NCBI RefSeq assembly: GCF_015163075.1
Contig: NZ_JADDXU010000001.1
Coordinates: 558,001 to 622,000, forward strand
Direction of reading: 5' to 3'
Origin: Streptomyces justiciae
Lineage (GTDB): Bacteria > Actinomycetota > Actinomycetes > Streptomycetales > Streptomycetaceae
Length of the DNA stretch: 64,000 bases
This document shows, one piece after another, positions 1 to 9,486 of the stretch. Within the stretch, counting starts at the first letter, position 1. Every line of letters begins with the position of its first letter. Both the position numbers and the translations under genes were made by a program. Below the pieces are notes generated by a model, which did not search any database, was not told where the DNA came from, and saw only the letters and a program-made list of their open reading frames with translations.

Positions 1-764
1 CGATCTCCTCGATCCGCGACTCCGGTGAGCGCCACGACCGGCTCGCCGCCCTGGAGAAGGAGAACGCGGCCCTCAAGGCGAAGCTCGGCAGCGACGACCG
101 CAACTCCAGCCGCCTCAAGCAGCTCACCAAGATGATGGGCGTCGCGGCCGAGGGCCAGTACGGCATCAAGGGTGCCGAGGTCATCGCCATAGGAGCGGCC
201 CAGGGCTTCTCCTGGACCATCACCATCGACGTCGGCTCCAACGACGGCATCAAGCGCGACATGACCGTCCTCAACGGCGACGGGCTGGTGGGCCGCGTGA
301 CGACGGTCGGCCCGAACACCGCCACCGTGCTCCTCGCCAACGACCCCGACTTCACCGTCGGCACCCGCATGGAGGCCGGCGACGAGCTCGGCTTCGCCTC
401 CGGGCAGGGCGACCGCCCGCTGCGCGTCGAACTCCTCAACGGCAAGGCCGAGGTGAAGAAGGGCGACCGCCTCGTCACCTTCGGCTCGCAGGCCGACAAG
501 CCCTTCGTGCCCGGCGTCCCGGTCGGTGTCGTCTCCCGTGTCGACCCCTCCGGCGGCGGCCTGACCCGCACGCTCTACGTGACGCCGTACGTCAGCTTCA
601 CCAAGCTCGACGTCGTCGGTGTCGTCGTCGAGGCCCCGAAGAAGGACCCGCGGGACACGGTGCTGCCGAAGAAGCCGAAGCCGACCCCCACCCCGACCGT
701 CACCGTCACGGTCACCCCCTCGGCGAACGCCAATGCCGACGGCCAGTTCGAGCAAGAGCAGTAG
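1..764 (+). CDS. mreC: MreC rod-shape-determining protein, 5' end missing
   Basis: C-terminal part of MreC, the bitopic scaffold that links cytoplasmic MreB to periplasmic-side wall synthases. The reading frame is open from the window edge (first full codon at position 3). The visible part begins with a Leu/Glu/Lys-rich heptad stretch typical of the MreC coiled coil (about the first 40 residues), followed by the beta-rich MreC domain (roughly residues 45-205), and ends in a Pro/Thr/Val-rich tail and a Q/E-rich end. The N-terminal transmembrane helix lies outside the window. The stop is 13 nt before mreD, so the two are co-transcribed. Identification rests on the coiled coil plus beta domain and on the mreD-mrdA-rodA neighbours. 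In Streptomyces this cluster acts mainly in spore-wall synthesis (established knowledge). Confidence 0.93.
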   Translation, partial: ISSIRDSGERHDRLAALEKENAALKAKLGSDDRNSSRLKQLTKMMGVAAEGQYGIKGAEVIAIGAAQGFSWTITIDVGSNDGIKRDMTVLNGDGLVGRVTTVGPNTATVLLANDPDFTVGTRMEAGDELGFASGQGDRPLRVELLNGKAEVKKGDRLVTFGSQADKPFVPGVPVGVVSRVDPSGGGLTRTLYVTPYVSFTKLDVVGVVVEAPKKDPRDTVLPKKPKPTPTPTVTVTVTPSANANADGQFEQEQ

Positions 765-777
765 GAGCTGATTCCCC

Positions 778-1458
778 TTGCGTGTCAACCGGATCCTGCT
801 CTCCACCTCCCTCGTCGTCGTCGCCCTGGTCCTGCAGGTCAGCGTCCTGTCCAGACTCCATCTCCCAGGCGCCGTCCCCGACATCCTGCTGTTGACCGTC
901 CTGGGCCTCGCCATGGTCTACGGCCATGTCGGCGGCGCCCTCGTCGGGTTCGGCGCGGGACTCCTCGCCGACCTCGCGCCGCCCGCGGACCACGCCGCCG
1001 GGCGTTACGCGCTGGTGCTGTGCGTCATCGGCTACCTCGCGGGCCTCGCCAAGCCGGAGAACGGCCGTCTGAAGTCGGCCACAGGCCCGATGGTCGTCGT
1101 GGTCGTCGCCGCCCTCGGCACGACCTTGCTGTACGCCGGTGTCGGCGCCCTCGTCGGCGACACCGCCGCCCGTCATGTCGGCCTCGGCAGCCTGCTGTTC
1201 ACGGCCGCGCTGTACGACCTGCTGCTCGCGCCGTTCGTCGTCCCCGGCATCATGGCGCTCGCCCGCCGCGCCGAGAACGACCCGCTCGCGGAGACCAACT
1301 CCTCCGCGAAGAAGGCCACGGACATCTCGTCCGGGTGGCTCTCCTCCGGTACGGGGTTGAAGATCGGCGGCCAGCGGGGCGGGCTCGGCTCGCTGAAGAC
1401 CAAGGCGCGGACGCGAACCGCGCGGGTCGGCCGTATCAAGGGGGTCAAGCGGCTGTGA
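778..1458 (+). CDS. mreD: MreD rod-shape-determining membrane protein
   Basis: Integral membrane protein of 226 residues, the usual partner of MreC. Hydrophobic segments cover most of residues 5-165, consistent with five to six membrane spans. The C-terminal ~60 residues are polar and basic (Ser/Lys/Arg/Gly-rich), a cytoplasmic tail longer than in E. coli MreD. I took the TTG at 778 as start: an AGGAG overlapping the mreC stop codon lies 10 nt upstream, and translation from here gives a hydrophobic N-terminus directly. Translational coupling to mreC is likely. A 155-bp gap separates it from mrdA, so mrdA could have its own promoter. Confidence 0.9.
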   Translation: MRVNRILLSTSLVVVALVLQVSVLSRLHLPGAVPDILLLTVLGLAMVYGHVGGALVGFGAGLLADLAPPADHAAGRYALVLCVIGYLAGLAKPENGRLKSATGPMVVVVVAALGTTLLYAGVGALVGDTAARHVGLGSLLFTAALYDLLLAPFVVPGIMALARRAENDPLAETNSSAKKATDISSGWLSSGTGLKIGGQRGGLGSLKTKARTRTARVGRIKGVKRL

Positions 1459-1613
1459 GGGCGGGTGTGTTGAGGGCCGATCAGGTGTCTGTGGCCGCCT
1501 CGGGAAGGTTCACTCGAACGTGTTTGCCGGGGCGGAACGAGCGCTCACAGGTCGGCCGTTCATCATTCGTACGCGCACACAACCCGGCGCACTGAGAGGG
1601 GGCGGCAGCCGCA

Positions 1614-3869
1614 GTGACCAACATCCCCGAGACCGGTCGGACTCCACGGGTCCAGATCAGGCTCATCGTGATCCAGATCCTCGTCCTGTCCCTCCTCGGC
1701 ACCCTCGGCGGGCGCCTGTGGTACCTCCAGATCCGCGAGGGCGACGAGTACGCGAAGGAGGCGTCCGGCAACCACGTCCAGCAGGTCGTCGAGCCCGCCG
1801 TCCGCGGCTCGATCCTGGACGCGCGCGGCGTGCCGATCGCGGACAACGAGACGCGGCTGGTGGTCTCCGCCTCCCGCACGGACCTGCTGAAGATGAAGGA
1901 CGACGGCAAGGCGGTCCTCACCAAGCTGGCCAAGGTCCTCGGCATGAAGCCCGCGGAGGTCATGCAGAAGGTCCGCCTGTGCGACGCCGAGACCCCGCAG
2001 CCGTGTTGGAACGGCTCGCCGTACCAGCCGATCCCCATCACCGACGAGGCCACCGCCAAGCAGGCCCTGCAGATCCGCGAGCGCGCCGAGGACTTCCCCG
2101 GCATCACCGCCGAGCCCGAGGCCGTGCGCCGCTACCCGAGCCCCGGCAAGGCCAACACCGCCCAGGTCCTCGGCTATCTCTCCCCGGTCACCGACGAGGA
2201 GATCACCAAGGCCCAGGACACCGACTCGCCCTATCTGCGCTCCGACCAGGTCGGCCGCTCGGGTCTTGAGCGGGAGTACGACAAGGAACTGCGCGGCAAG
2301 GCCGGCGTCACCCGCTACGAGGTGGACAACCTCGGCCGCGTCATCGGCCAGGCCGAGGCCGACGAGGCCCAGCCCGGCGCCAACCTCGTCACCAGCATCG
2401 ACTCCCGCGTCCAGCGCGTCGCGGAGTACGAGCTGAACGAGGCGATGAAGGAGGCCCGCAAGCAGTTCGACGACAACACCGGTGAGAACTACAAGGCGGA
2501 CTCCGGTGCCGTCGTCGTCATGGAGGCCAAGACCGGCCGGATCGTCGCCATGGCCTCCAACCCGACCTACGACCCCAACGCCTGGGTCGGCGGCATCTCC
2601 GCCAAGGACTACAAGAAGCTGACGGGCAAGGACTCCAACTACCCGCTGCTCAACCGGGCCATCCAGGGCCAGTCGGCGCCCGGCTCCACCTTCAAGGTGA
2701 TCTCCACGGCCGCCGCGGTCGAGGCGGGCTACGACTTCGACGGCCGTTACCCGTGCACGAGTTCGTACTCGGTCGGCGGCCAGGTCTTCAAGAACTTCGA
2801 GTCGGAGAACTTCGGCCCCATCAACCTCGGCCGCGCGCTGGAGGTGTCCTGCGACACCGTCTTCTACGGCCTTGCCCACAGGGAGTGGCAGCGGGACGGC
2901 GGCATCAACCCGAAGAAGGGCGAGCCGAAGGACTACTTCTTCAAGGCCGCCCACCAGTTCGGCCTCGGCAAGACCACCGGCATCGACCTGCCCAACGAGG
3001 TCACCGGCCGCGTCCCCGACCGCCAGTGGAAGCAGGCGTACTGGGAGGCCAACAAGGACGCCTGGTGCAAGACCGGCAAGAAGGACGGCACGTACGTCGA
3101 GAAGATCTCGTACGAGAACTGCCTCGAGGGCAACAAGATGCGTGCCGGTGACGAGATCAACTACTCCATCGGCCAGGGCGACACCATGGTCACCCCGATC
3201 CAGATGGCCACGATCTACGCGGCGATCTCCAACGGCGGCACCCTGTACGACCCGACGGTCGGCAAGGCCATCGTCAGCGCCGACGGCAAGAGCGTCGACG
3301 AGATCGCGCCCAAGTCCCACGGCAAGCTGCCGATAAGCAAGACCACGCTGGCCAAGATGGACGACGCCCTCGCGGGCGTGGCCACCCGCGGTACGGCCGC
3401 CTGGCGCTTCGCCCAGGTCGGCTGGCCGCAGGAGAAGATCCCGATGCACGCCAAGACGGGTACGGCCGAGGTCTACGGCAAGCAGACGACGTCCTGGTTC
3501 GCCACGTACACCAAGGACTACTCGATCGTGATGACGATCTCCCAGGGTGGTACGGGCTCCGGTGCCTCGGGCCCGGCGGTGCGCAACATCTACGACGCGC
3601 TGTACGGCGTCTCCGACGACGGCACCATCAACAAGAAGAACGCGCTGCTCCCCACCCCGCAGAAGAGCCTGCCGAAGGTCCGCACGGACGGCACCATCAA
3701 GTCGCCGAAGGTCGCCAAGGACCCGGCCAAGCAGCAGCGGGTGAGCCAGGAAGGCGCCCCCAAGCCGGAGGAGACCACGCTGGCGGCGACCGTCGAGCAG
3801 CCGACGAGCGGCAACCGCAACACCCGCAGGCGGCGGCGCCGCAGGGGAAGCCGGAGGATGTGCACATGA
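1614..3869 (+). CDS. mrdA: Penicillin-binding protein 2 (class B transpeptidase)
   Basis: Class B penicillin-binding protein of 751 residues that cross-links peptidoglycan with its SEDS partner RodA. It has one N-terminal membrane helix (about residues 13-35), a PBP dimerisation domain (about 50-240) and a transpeptidase domain (about 290-670). The nucleophile motif APGSTFK has its serine near residue 358, and the KTGT motif begins near residue 614; both are intact. The C-terminus is a disordered Pro/Lys/Thr tail ending in a striking Arg run (about ten Arg). GTG at 1614 is preceded by a GAGAGGGGG ribosome site. The stop overlaps the rodA start (ATGA), so the two are translationally coupled. 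The division-specific FtsI role is unlikely given the mre context. Confidence 0.94.
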   Translation: MTNIPETGRTPRVQIRLIVIQILVLSLLGTLGGRLWYLQIREGDEYAKEASGNHVQQVVEPAVRGSILDARGVPIADNETRLVVSASRTDLLKMKDDGKAVLTKLAKVLGMKPAEVMQKVRLCDAETPQPCWNGSPYQPIPITDEATAKQALQIRERAEDFPGITAEPEAVRRYPSPGKANTAQVLGYLSPVTDEEITKAQDTDSPYLRSDQVGRSGLEREYDKELRGKAGVTRYEVDNLGRVIGQAEADEAQPGANLVTSIDSRVQRVAEYELNEAMKEARKQFDDNTGENYKADSGAVVVMEAKTGRIVAMASNPTYDPNAWVGGISAKDYKKLTGKDSNYPLLNRAIQGQSAPGSTFKVISTAAAVEAGYDFDGRYPCTSSYSVGGQVFKNFESENFGPINLGRALEVSCDTVFYGLAHREWQRDGGINPKKGEPKDYFFKAAHQFGLGKTTGIDLPNEVTGRVPDRQWKQAYWEANKDAWCKTGKKDGTYVEKISYENCLEGNKMRAGDEINYSIGQGDTMVTPIQMATIYAAISNGGTLYDPTVGKAIVSADGKSVDEIAPKSHGKLPISKTTLAKMDDALAGVATRGTAAWRFAQVGWPQEKIPMHAKTGTAEVYGKQTTSWFATYTKDYSIVMTISQGGTGSGASGPAVRNIYDALYGVSDDGTINKKNALLPTPQKSLPKVRTDGTIKSPKVAKDPAKQQRVSQEGAPKPEETTLAATVEQPTSGNRNTRRRRRRRGSRRMCT

Positions 3870-5062
3870 CCGGCAACAGCTTCTCCGTCTCCGGGTACGG
3901 CCCCGAGCGTGCGGGCTGGACGCGGCTGTTCGCCCGCGACTCGCTGGCCCGCCGGCTGGACTGGCCGATACTGTTCGCGGCGCTCGCGCTGTCGGGCATC
4001 GGCTCGCTGCTGGTCTTCTCGGCGACCCGGAACCGCACCGAGATCAACCAGGGCGACCAGTACTACTTCCTGATCCGGCACATCATGAACACCGGCATCG
4101 GGTTCGCCCTGATGATCGGCACGGTGTGGCTCGGTCACCGGGCGCTGCGAACGGCGGTGCCGATCCTCTACGGCGCCTCGGTGTTCCTGATCCTCCTGGT
4201 GCTCACGCCGCTCGGCTCGACGGTCAACGGCGCCCACTCCTGGATCGTGCTCGGCGGCGGCTTCTCCCTCCAGCCCTCGGAGTTCGTGAAGATCACGATC
4301 ATCCTGGGCATGGCGATGCTGCTGGCGGCGCGGGTCGACGCGGGCGACAAGCCCTACCCGGACCACCGGACCGTGCTCCAGGCGCTGGGCCTGGCCGCCG
4401 TGCCGATGCTGATCGTCATGCTGATGCCCGACCTCGGGTCGGTCATGGTCATGGTCATCATCGTGCTGGGCGTGCTGCTCGCCTCCGGCGCCTCCAACCG
4501 CTGGGTGTTCGGGCTCCTCGGCACCGGCGCGATCGGCGCGATCGCGGTCTGGCAGCTCGGCGTCCTGGACGACTACCAGATCGCCCGCTTCGCCGCCTTC
4601 GCCAACCCCAGCCTCGACCCGGCCGGTGTCGGCTACAACACCAACCAGGCGCGGATCGCGATCGGTTCGGGCGGTCTGACGGGCGCGGGCCTGTTCCACG
4701 GCTCGCAGACCACCGGCCAGTTCGTGCCCGAGCAGCAGACGGACTTCGTCTTCACGGTCGCGGGCGAGGAGCTGGGCTTCGTCGGCGCGGGCCTGATCAT
4801 CATCCTGCTCGGTGTGGTGCTGTGGCGGGCCTGCCGGATCGCCCGGGAGACGACCGAGCTGTACGGCACGATCGTCGCGGCGGGGATCGTGGCCTGGTTC
4901 GCCTTCCAGTCCTTCGAGAACATCGGGATGACGCTGGGCATCATGCCGGTCACCGGTCTGCCGCTGCCGTTCGTGTCCTACGGCGGAACCTCGATGTTCG
5001 CGGTGTGGGTCGCGGTGGGGCTGTTGCAGTCGATCAAGGTGCAGCGGCCGATGTCGGCCTAG
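3866..5062 (+). CDS. rodA: RodA/FtsW-family SEDS glycosyltransferase
   Basis: SEDS-family peptidoglycan polymerase, 398 residues from the ATG chosen here, with about ten hydrophobic segments starting near residue 30. The conserved C-terminal region carries the family's Pro-rich 'GLPLPFVSYGG' signature near residue 370, and the large central loop between helices is present. Start choice: a GTG at 3860 would be only 2 nt after the GGAGG ribosome site (3853-3857), whereas the ATG at 3866 is 8 nt away and overlaps the mrdA stop. In Streptomyces the equivalent gene is often called sfr. With mrdA it forms the PBP2-RodA synthase pair of the Mre system (family knowledge). Confidence 0.93.
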   Translation: MTGNSFSVSGYGPERAGWTRLFARDSLARRLDWPILFAALALSGIGSLLVFSATRNRTEINQGDQYYFLIRHIMNTGIGFALMIGTVWLGHRALRTAVPILYGASVFLILLVLTPLGSTVNGAHSWIVLGGGFSLQPSEFVKITIILGMAMLLAARVDAGDKPYPDHRTVLQALGLAAVPMLIVMLMPDLGSVMVMVIIVLGVLLASGASNRWVFGLLGTGAIGAIAVWQLGVLDDYQIARFAAFANPSLDPAGVGYNTNQARIAIGSGGLTGAGLFHGSQTTGQFVPEQQTDFVFTVAGEELGFVGAGLIIILLGVVLWRACRIARETTELYGTIVAAGIVAWFAFQSFENIGMTLGIMPVTGLPLPFVSYGGTSMFAVWVAVGLLQSIKVQRPMSA

Positions 5063-5083
5063 CAGTGTCGTGGGGGGAGCGGG

Positions 5084-5692
5084 GTGTCCGAGGAGTACGT
5101 GGCCGTGTGCCCGGTCGACGAGGAGCTGGTCGACCGGCTGCTGGCCCTGGCGGAGCTGGACCTGACCGACGGCGAGACCGTGGAGGCCCGGCTGCGTGAG
5201 GCCGGCTGGCCGGACTGGTCGAAGGCGGTGGGCGGGCCGGCGTACGAGGAGACGCCCGACGTCCCCGAGGCCACCCATGTCACCCCGCACGGCCACTTCG
5301 TCACCGCCGACGGCGACGGCACGCTCCACCTGCCCTTCGCCTACCTCTACACGGTCGACGGCGGCCTCCTCGACGAGGACATCTGGGCGACCGTCCCCGG
5401 CTGGACGAGCCAGGAGGGCGCCTGGCGCCCGGAGTTCGACGCGCACCACGCCACGGTCGTCCAGCGCTTCACCGACCGACTCGGCCTCCCGCACCACGAC
5501 ATACGCCAACCCAGATACAACACCCGCTACGTCAGCTGGCGTCTGGAGCACAACGTCGTGATCGTCGGACAGGGCCCGGAACCGATGTCGTACGACCAGT
5601 TCGAGGACGCGCACGTCCTCCTCCTGTCCCGTACGGCGAAGGACGCGCCGTTCCCGGACAGCGAGGCGATGCGGGCGCTGCTCACCTCCTGA
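5084..5692 (+). CDS. Conserved hypothetical protein
   Basis: A 202-residue soluble, acidic protein that I do not recognise. It has no signal peptide, membrane helix, Cys pair or obvious catalytic motif. The sequence has a regular mix of short beta-type stretches and aromatic residues (Tyr/Trp-rich in the second half), suggesting a compact alpha/beta fold. GTG at 5084 lies 22 nt after the rodA stop and is preceded by a long G-rich ribosome site (GGGGGGAG). The short spacing places it at the distal end of the mrdA-rodA transcription unit, but this alone does not prove a wall function. Confidence 0.75.
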   Translation: MSEEYVAVCPVDEELVDRLLALAELDLTDGETVEARLREAGWPDWSKAVGGPAYEETPDVPEATHVTPHGHFVTADGDGTLHLPFAYLYTVDGGLLDEDIWATVPGWTSQEGAWRPEFDAHHATVVQRFTDRLGLPHHDIRQPRYNTRYVSWRLEHNVVIVGQGPEPMSYDQFEDAHVLLLSRTAKDAPFPDSEAMRALLTS

Positions 5693-5754
5693 TGTCCCGG
5701 AGTTTCCCCGGGATTCAGCCTCGGTGCCCTCTGCCGTCCCGCCCCGACTCCGTC

Positions 5755-5766
5755 TAGATTCGGTTC
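5755..5766 (+). promoter_or_regulatory. Candidate leaderless promoter (-10 TAGATT) of CYTH/CHAD gene
   Basis: The hexamer TAGATT at 5755-5760 is followed by exactly 6 nt and then the ATG at 5767. There is no Shine-Dalgarno sequence. This spacing would place the transcription start at or next to the A of ATG, i.e. a leaderless mRNA, common in Actinobacteria. No clear -35 box is visible. Confidence 0.5.
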
Positions 5767-7275
5767 ATGGCGGACACAAAGCGCGAGATCGAGCGGAAGT
5801 ACGAGTCCGACGACAGCGGACTGCCCGACCTCACCGGCGTCGCCGGGGTCGCGGCCGTCATCGACAAGGGTGTCGCGCACCTCGACGCCACCTACTACGA
5901 CACCCGGGACGAACGCCTCGCCGCAGCCTCGATCACCCTGCGCCGCCGCGTCGGGGGCGCGGACGCCGGCTGGCACCTGAAGTTCCCGGTGGCGCCCGGG
6001 GTGCGGGACGAGATCCAGGCGCCCCTCTCCGACACCGTCCCCCGCGCCCTCGCCGGCCTGATCCGCTCCCGGGTCCGGGACGCCGAGCTGCTGCCCGTGG
6101 TCCGGTTGCTGTCCGAGCGGGACGTCCGTCATCTCGTCGACGCCGAGGGCGTACTCCTCGCCGAGGCCAGCGTGGACGGGGTACGCGCCGAGCGGCTCAC
6201 CGAGGGCGGCGGCACCGTCCAGTGGACCGAGATCGAGATCGAGCTCGCCGACGACGGCGACCCCGTCTTCCTCGACAAGGTGGAGAAACGGCTGCGGAAG
6301 GCGGGCGTACGACCGTCGAAGTCGGCGTCGAAGCTGGCGCGGGCGCTGGCGGAGACGGGCGGGAAGAAGAAGCGGAAGAAGAAGGCCGTCGAGGCGGCCG
6401 ACCCGGAGACCGCCGGGGACCATGTCCTCGCCTATCTGCGCGCCCAGCGGGACGCGATCGTCGAACTCGACCCCGCCGTGCGGCGGGACATGTACGACTC
6501 GGTGCACCGCATGCGGGTCGCCACCCGCCGGATGCGCAGCGCCTTCCGGTCGTACGGCAAGGTCCTGGACCGGGCCGTCACCGACCCGATCGGTGAGGAG
6601 CTGAAGTGGCTCGCCGGTGAGCTGGGCGTGGACCGCGACCAGGAGGTGCTGACGGAACGGCTGACCGCCCGCCTCGACGAGCTGCCGCGCACCCTGCTCG
6701 CGGGCCCGGTCCGCACGCGGCTGCGTACCTGGTCGCACGCCCGCAGCGGCGGATCGCGGCGTCGGCTGATCGCCGTACTGGACGGGAAGCGGTACCTGGA
6801 GCTGCTGGCCGCGCTGGACGCGCTGGTGGCGGAGCCGCCGGTGCTGAAGGCGGCCGGCGGGTCGCCGTCGAAGGTGCTCGCCAAGGCCGTACGGAAGGAC
6901 TTCGGGAAGCTGACGGACCTGGTCGAGCAGGCGTTGGAGCTGCCGCCCGGTGCCGACCGGGACCTCGCGATCCACGAGGCGCGCAAGAAGTGCAAGCGCA
7001 CGCGGTACTCGGCGGAGGCGGCGGCCAAGGCGCTCGGGGAGCCTGCCGTCGATCTCGTGCGGTCGATGAAGTCCTTGCAGGGGCTGCTCGGCGATCACCA
7101 GGACAGCGTGATGACCCGCCTGGCGCTGCGCGATCTCGCAGGTCAGGCGCATGCGGCGGGGGAGAGCACGTTCACGTACGGGGTGCTGTACGGGCACGAG
7201 GAGCGGCGGGCGGAGCTGGTCGAGCTGGATCTGCCCGTCACCTGGCCGACGATCAAGGGCGACCTGGCGGTCTGA
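5767..7275 (+). CDS. CYTH and CHAD domain-containing protein
   Basis: Two-domain protein of 502 residues. The N-terminal CYTH domain (about residues 5-200) begins with the diagnostic acidic/basic ExExK motif (EIERK, residues 6-10) and alternates charged Arg/Glu/Lys on beta strands lining a triphosphate tunnel. A Lys-rich linker (GKKKRKKK, about 200-210) leads into a helical CHAD domain (about 215-495) with the conserved His and many Arg/Lys that bind polyphosphate. CYTH proteins hydrolyse inorganic triphosphate or bind polyphosphate, while CHAD alone binds polyphosphate granules (family knowledge). The basic linker fits a polyanion-binding role. No RBS is present; see the leaderless promoter at 5755. 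PhoD is in the same window, but no direct link is shown. Confidence 0.9.
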   Translation: MADTKREIERKYESDDSGLPDLTGVAGVAAVIDKGVAHLDATYYDTRDERLAAASITLRRRVGGADAGWHLKFPVAPGVRDEIQAPLSDTVPRALAGLIRSRVRDAELLPVVRLLSERDVRHLVDAEGVLLAEASVDGVRAERLTEGGGTVQWTEIEIELADDGDPVFLDKVEKRLRKAGVRPSKSASKLARALAETGGKKKRKKKAVEAADPETAGDHVLAYLRAQRDAIVELDPAVRRDMYDSVHRMRVATRRMRSAFRSYGKVLDRAVTDPIGEELKWLAGELGVDRDQEVLTERLTARLDELPRTLLAGPVRTRLRTWSHARSGGSRRRLIAVLDGKRYLELLAALDALVAEPPVLKAAGGSPSKVLAKAVRKDFGKLTDLVEQALELPPGADRDLAIHEARKKCKRTRYSAEAAAKALGEPAVDLVRSMKSLQGLLGDHQDSVMTRLALRDLAGQAHAAGESTFTYGVLYGHEERRAELVELDLPVTWPTIKGDLAV

Positions 7276-7347
7276 ACGGACGGACAGGGGAGGTCCGCGC
7301 TCGCGTTACGCTAGATGGTCACCCCTGTCAGTCCACGGAAGTGCGAG

Positions 7348-9318
7348 ATGTCAGCCGAAACCGCCGAGTCGGTGTTCCCGCAGCTCGAAGCTCTGCTCCC
7401 GCATGTGCAGAAGCCGATCCAGTACGTCGGCGGCGAGCTCAACTCCACGGTCAAGCCCTGGGAGTCCAGTGACGTCCGCTGGGCGCTCATGTACCCGGAC
7501 GCCTACGAGGTCGGGCTGCCCAACCAGGGCGTCATGATCCTCTACGAGGTGCTGAACGAACAGGAGGGCGTCCTCGCCGAGCGCACGTACAGCGTGTGGC
7601 CGGACCTGGAGGCGCTGATGCGGGAGCACGGCGTCCCGCAGTTCACGGTGGACAGCCACCGCCCGGTGAAGGCCTTCGACGTGTTCGGCCTGTCCTTCTC
7701 CACGGAGCTGGGCTACACGAACATGCTGACGGCGCTGGACCTGGCGGGCATCCCGCTGGAGTCCAAGGACCGTGGTCTGGACGACCCGATCGTGCTCGCC
7801 GGAGGCCACGCGGCCTTCAACCCGGAGCCGATCGCGGACTTCATCGACGCGGCGATCATCGGCGACGGCGAGCAGGCCGTCCTCGACATGACGCGGATCA
7901 TCCGCGAGTGGAAGGCGGAGGGACAGCCGGGCGGCCGCGAGGAGGTCCTGTTCCGCCTGGCGAAGACGGGTTCCGTCTACATCCCGGCGTTCTACGACGT
8001 CGAGTACCTCCCGGACGGCCGTATCGCCCGCGTGGTCCCGAACAAGTCGGGCGTGCCGTGGCGCGTGTCGAAGCACACGGTCATGGACCTCGACGAGTGG
8101 CCCTACCCCAAGCAGCCCCTCGTCCCGCTCGCCGAGACGGTCCACGAGCGCATGTCGGTCGAGATCTTCCGCGGCTGCACCCGCGGCTGCCGCTTCTGCC
8201 AGGCGGGCATGATCACCCGCCCGGTGCGCGAGCGGTCGATCACGGGCATCGGCGAGATGGTCGAGAAGGGCCTGAAGGCGACGGGCTTCGAGGAGGTCGG
8301 CCTTCTCTCCCTGTCCTCGGCGGACCACTCGGAGATCGGCGACATCGCGAAGGGCCTGGCGGACCGGTACGAGGAGGACAAGATCGGTCTGTCCCTCCCC
8401 TCCACCCGCGTCGACGCCTTCAACGTCGACCTCGCGAACGAGCTCACACGCAACGGCCGCCGCTCGGGCCTGACCTTCGCCCCCGAGGGCGGCAGCGAGC
8501 GCATGCGCAAGGTCATCAACAAGATGGTGTCCGAGGAAGACCTCATCCGCACCGTCGCGACGGCCTACGGCAACGGCTGGCGCCAGGTGAAGCTGTACTT
8601 CATGTGCGGCCTGCCCACGGAGACCGACGAGGACGTCCTGCAGATCGCTGACATGGCGATGAACGTGATCGCCAAGGGCCGCGAGGTGTCCCGCTCCAAC
8701 GACATCCGCTGCACGGTCTCGATCGGCGGGTTCGTCCCCAAGCCGCACACCCCGTTCCAGTGGGCCCCGCAGCTCTCGGCGGAGGAGACGGACGCCCGCC
8801 TGGAGAAGCTCCGCGACAAGATCCGCGGCGACAAGAAGTACGGCCGCTCGATCGGCTTCCGCTACCACGACGGCAAGCCCGGCATCGTCGAGGGCCTGCT
8901 GTCCCGCGGCGACCGCCGCATCGGCGCGGTCATCCGCGCGGTCTACGAGGACGGCGGCCGCTTCGACGGCTGGCGCGAGCACTTCTCCTACGACCGCTGG
9001 ATGGCGTGCGCCGACAAGGCCCTCGCCCCCTTCGGCGTGGACGTCGACTGGTACACGACCCGCGAGCGCACCTACGAGGAGGTCCTGCCCTGGGACCACC
9101 TCGACTCCGGCCTCGACAAGGACTGGCTCTGGGAGGACTGGCAGGACGCCCTCGACGAGACAGAGGTCGACGACTGCCGCTGGACGCCCTGCTTCGACTG
9201 CGGCGTCTGCCCCCAGATGGACACCCACATCCAGATCGGCCCGACCGGCAAGAAGCTCCTGCCCCTGACGGTGAAGAACGCGACGCCGGCGCCTGCTGGG
9301 AGTGGGCACGCCCACTGA
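7348..9318 (+). CDS. TIGR03960-family B12-binding-domain radical SAM protein
   Basis: Large radical SAM enzyme of 656 residues of the family usually annotated TIGR03960. The N-terminal ~220 residues have the B12-binding-type Rossmann-like half, and the radical SAM core starts with Cys277, Cys281 and Cys284 (CxxxCxxC in the run GCTRGCRFC). Near the C-terminus CFDCGVC provides an extra Cys cluster. In many bacteria this gene is adjacent to or fused with the TIGR03936 domain; here that partner is 7.5 kb away (16911-17669). Its substrate is not established. Start: an ATG at 7315 lies 2 nt after a promoter-like TACGCT, so it would probably fall upstream of or at the transcript start; I prefer the ATG at 7348, which follows GGAAG and directly precedes the conserved region. 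Confidence 0.9.
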   Translation: MSAETAESVFPQLEALLPHVQKPIQYVGGELNSTVKPWESSDVRWALMYPDAYEVGLPNQGVMILYEVLNEQEGVLAERTYSVWPDLEALMREHGVPQFTVDSHRPVKAFDVFGLSFSTELGYTNMLTALDLAGIPLESKDRGLDDPIVLAGGHAAFNPEPIADFIDAAIIGDGEQAVLDMTRIIREWKAEGQPGGREEVLFRLAKTGSVYIPAFYDVEYLPDGRIARVVPNKSGVPWRVSKHTVMDLDEWPYPKQPLVPLAETVHERMSVEIFRGCTRGCRFCQAGMITRPVRERSITGIGEMVEKGLKATGFEEVGLLSLSSADHSEIGDIAKGLADRYEEDKIGLSLPSTRVDAFNVDLANELTRNGRRSGLTFAPEGGSERMRKVINKMVSEEDLIRTVATAYGNGWRQVKLYFMCGLPTETDEDVLQIADMAMNVIAKGREVSRSNDIRCTVSIGGFVPKPHTPFQWAPQLSAEETDARLEKLRDKIRGDKKYGRSIGFRYHDGKPGIVEGLLSRGDRRIGAVIRAVYEDGGRFDGWREHFSYDRWMACADKALAPFGVDVDWYTTRERTYEEVLPWDHLDSGLDKDWLWEDWQDALDETEVDDCRWTPCFDCGVCPQMDTHIQIGPTGKKLLPLTVKNATPAPAGSGHAH

Positions 9319-9360
9319 CATGGGCGGCTGATTGCTCGGTGTGGCTGCAGGATCCTGTGA

Positions 9361-9390
9361 GCCCCCTTCCTGATCGGGAAGGGGGCTTTC
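9361..9390 (+). terminator. Intrinsic terminator after radical SAM gene
   Basis: Perfect 10-bp inverted repeat (GCCCCCTTCC / GGAAGGGGGC) with a 6-nt loop followed by TTTC, 42 nt after the stop codon at 9318. It separates this gene from the next, independently regulated phosphatase. Confidence 0.8.
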
Positions 9391-9486
9391 AGGTGTGGCG
9401 GAGGGGGTGGCCTGCGGGTCATTCGTGGGCTCGCGGGTACTCGGGACTCATCGATGTCCGTGATTTCCCCGTGGTGGGAGGCGGCG

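Noticed and set aside
1563..3449. Minus-strand open frame opposite mrdA
   Set aside because: Shadow of mrdA: low-complexity Val/Leu/Gly/Asp product and no initiation signal.
3860..3862. GTG start for rodA
   Set aside because: Only 2 nt after GGAGG; the ATG at 3866 has proper spacing and overlaps the mrdA stop.
9454..9486. Upstream ATG for the SpoIIE phosphatase
   Set aside because: The ATG at 9487 has a stronger GGAGG 5 nt upstream and the extra 11 residues look unstructured.
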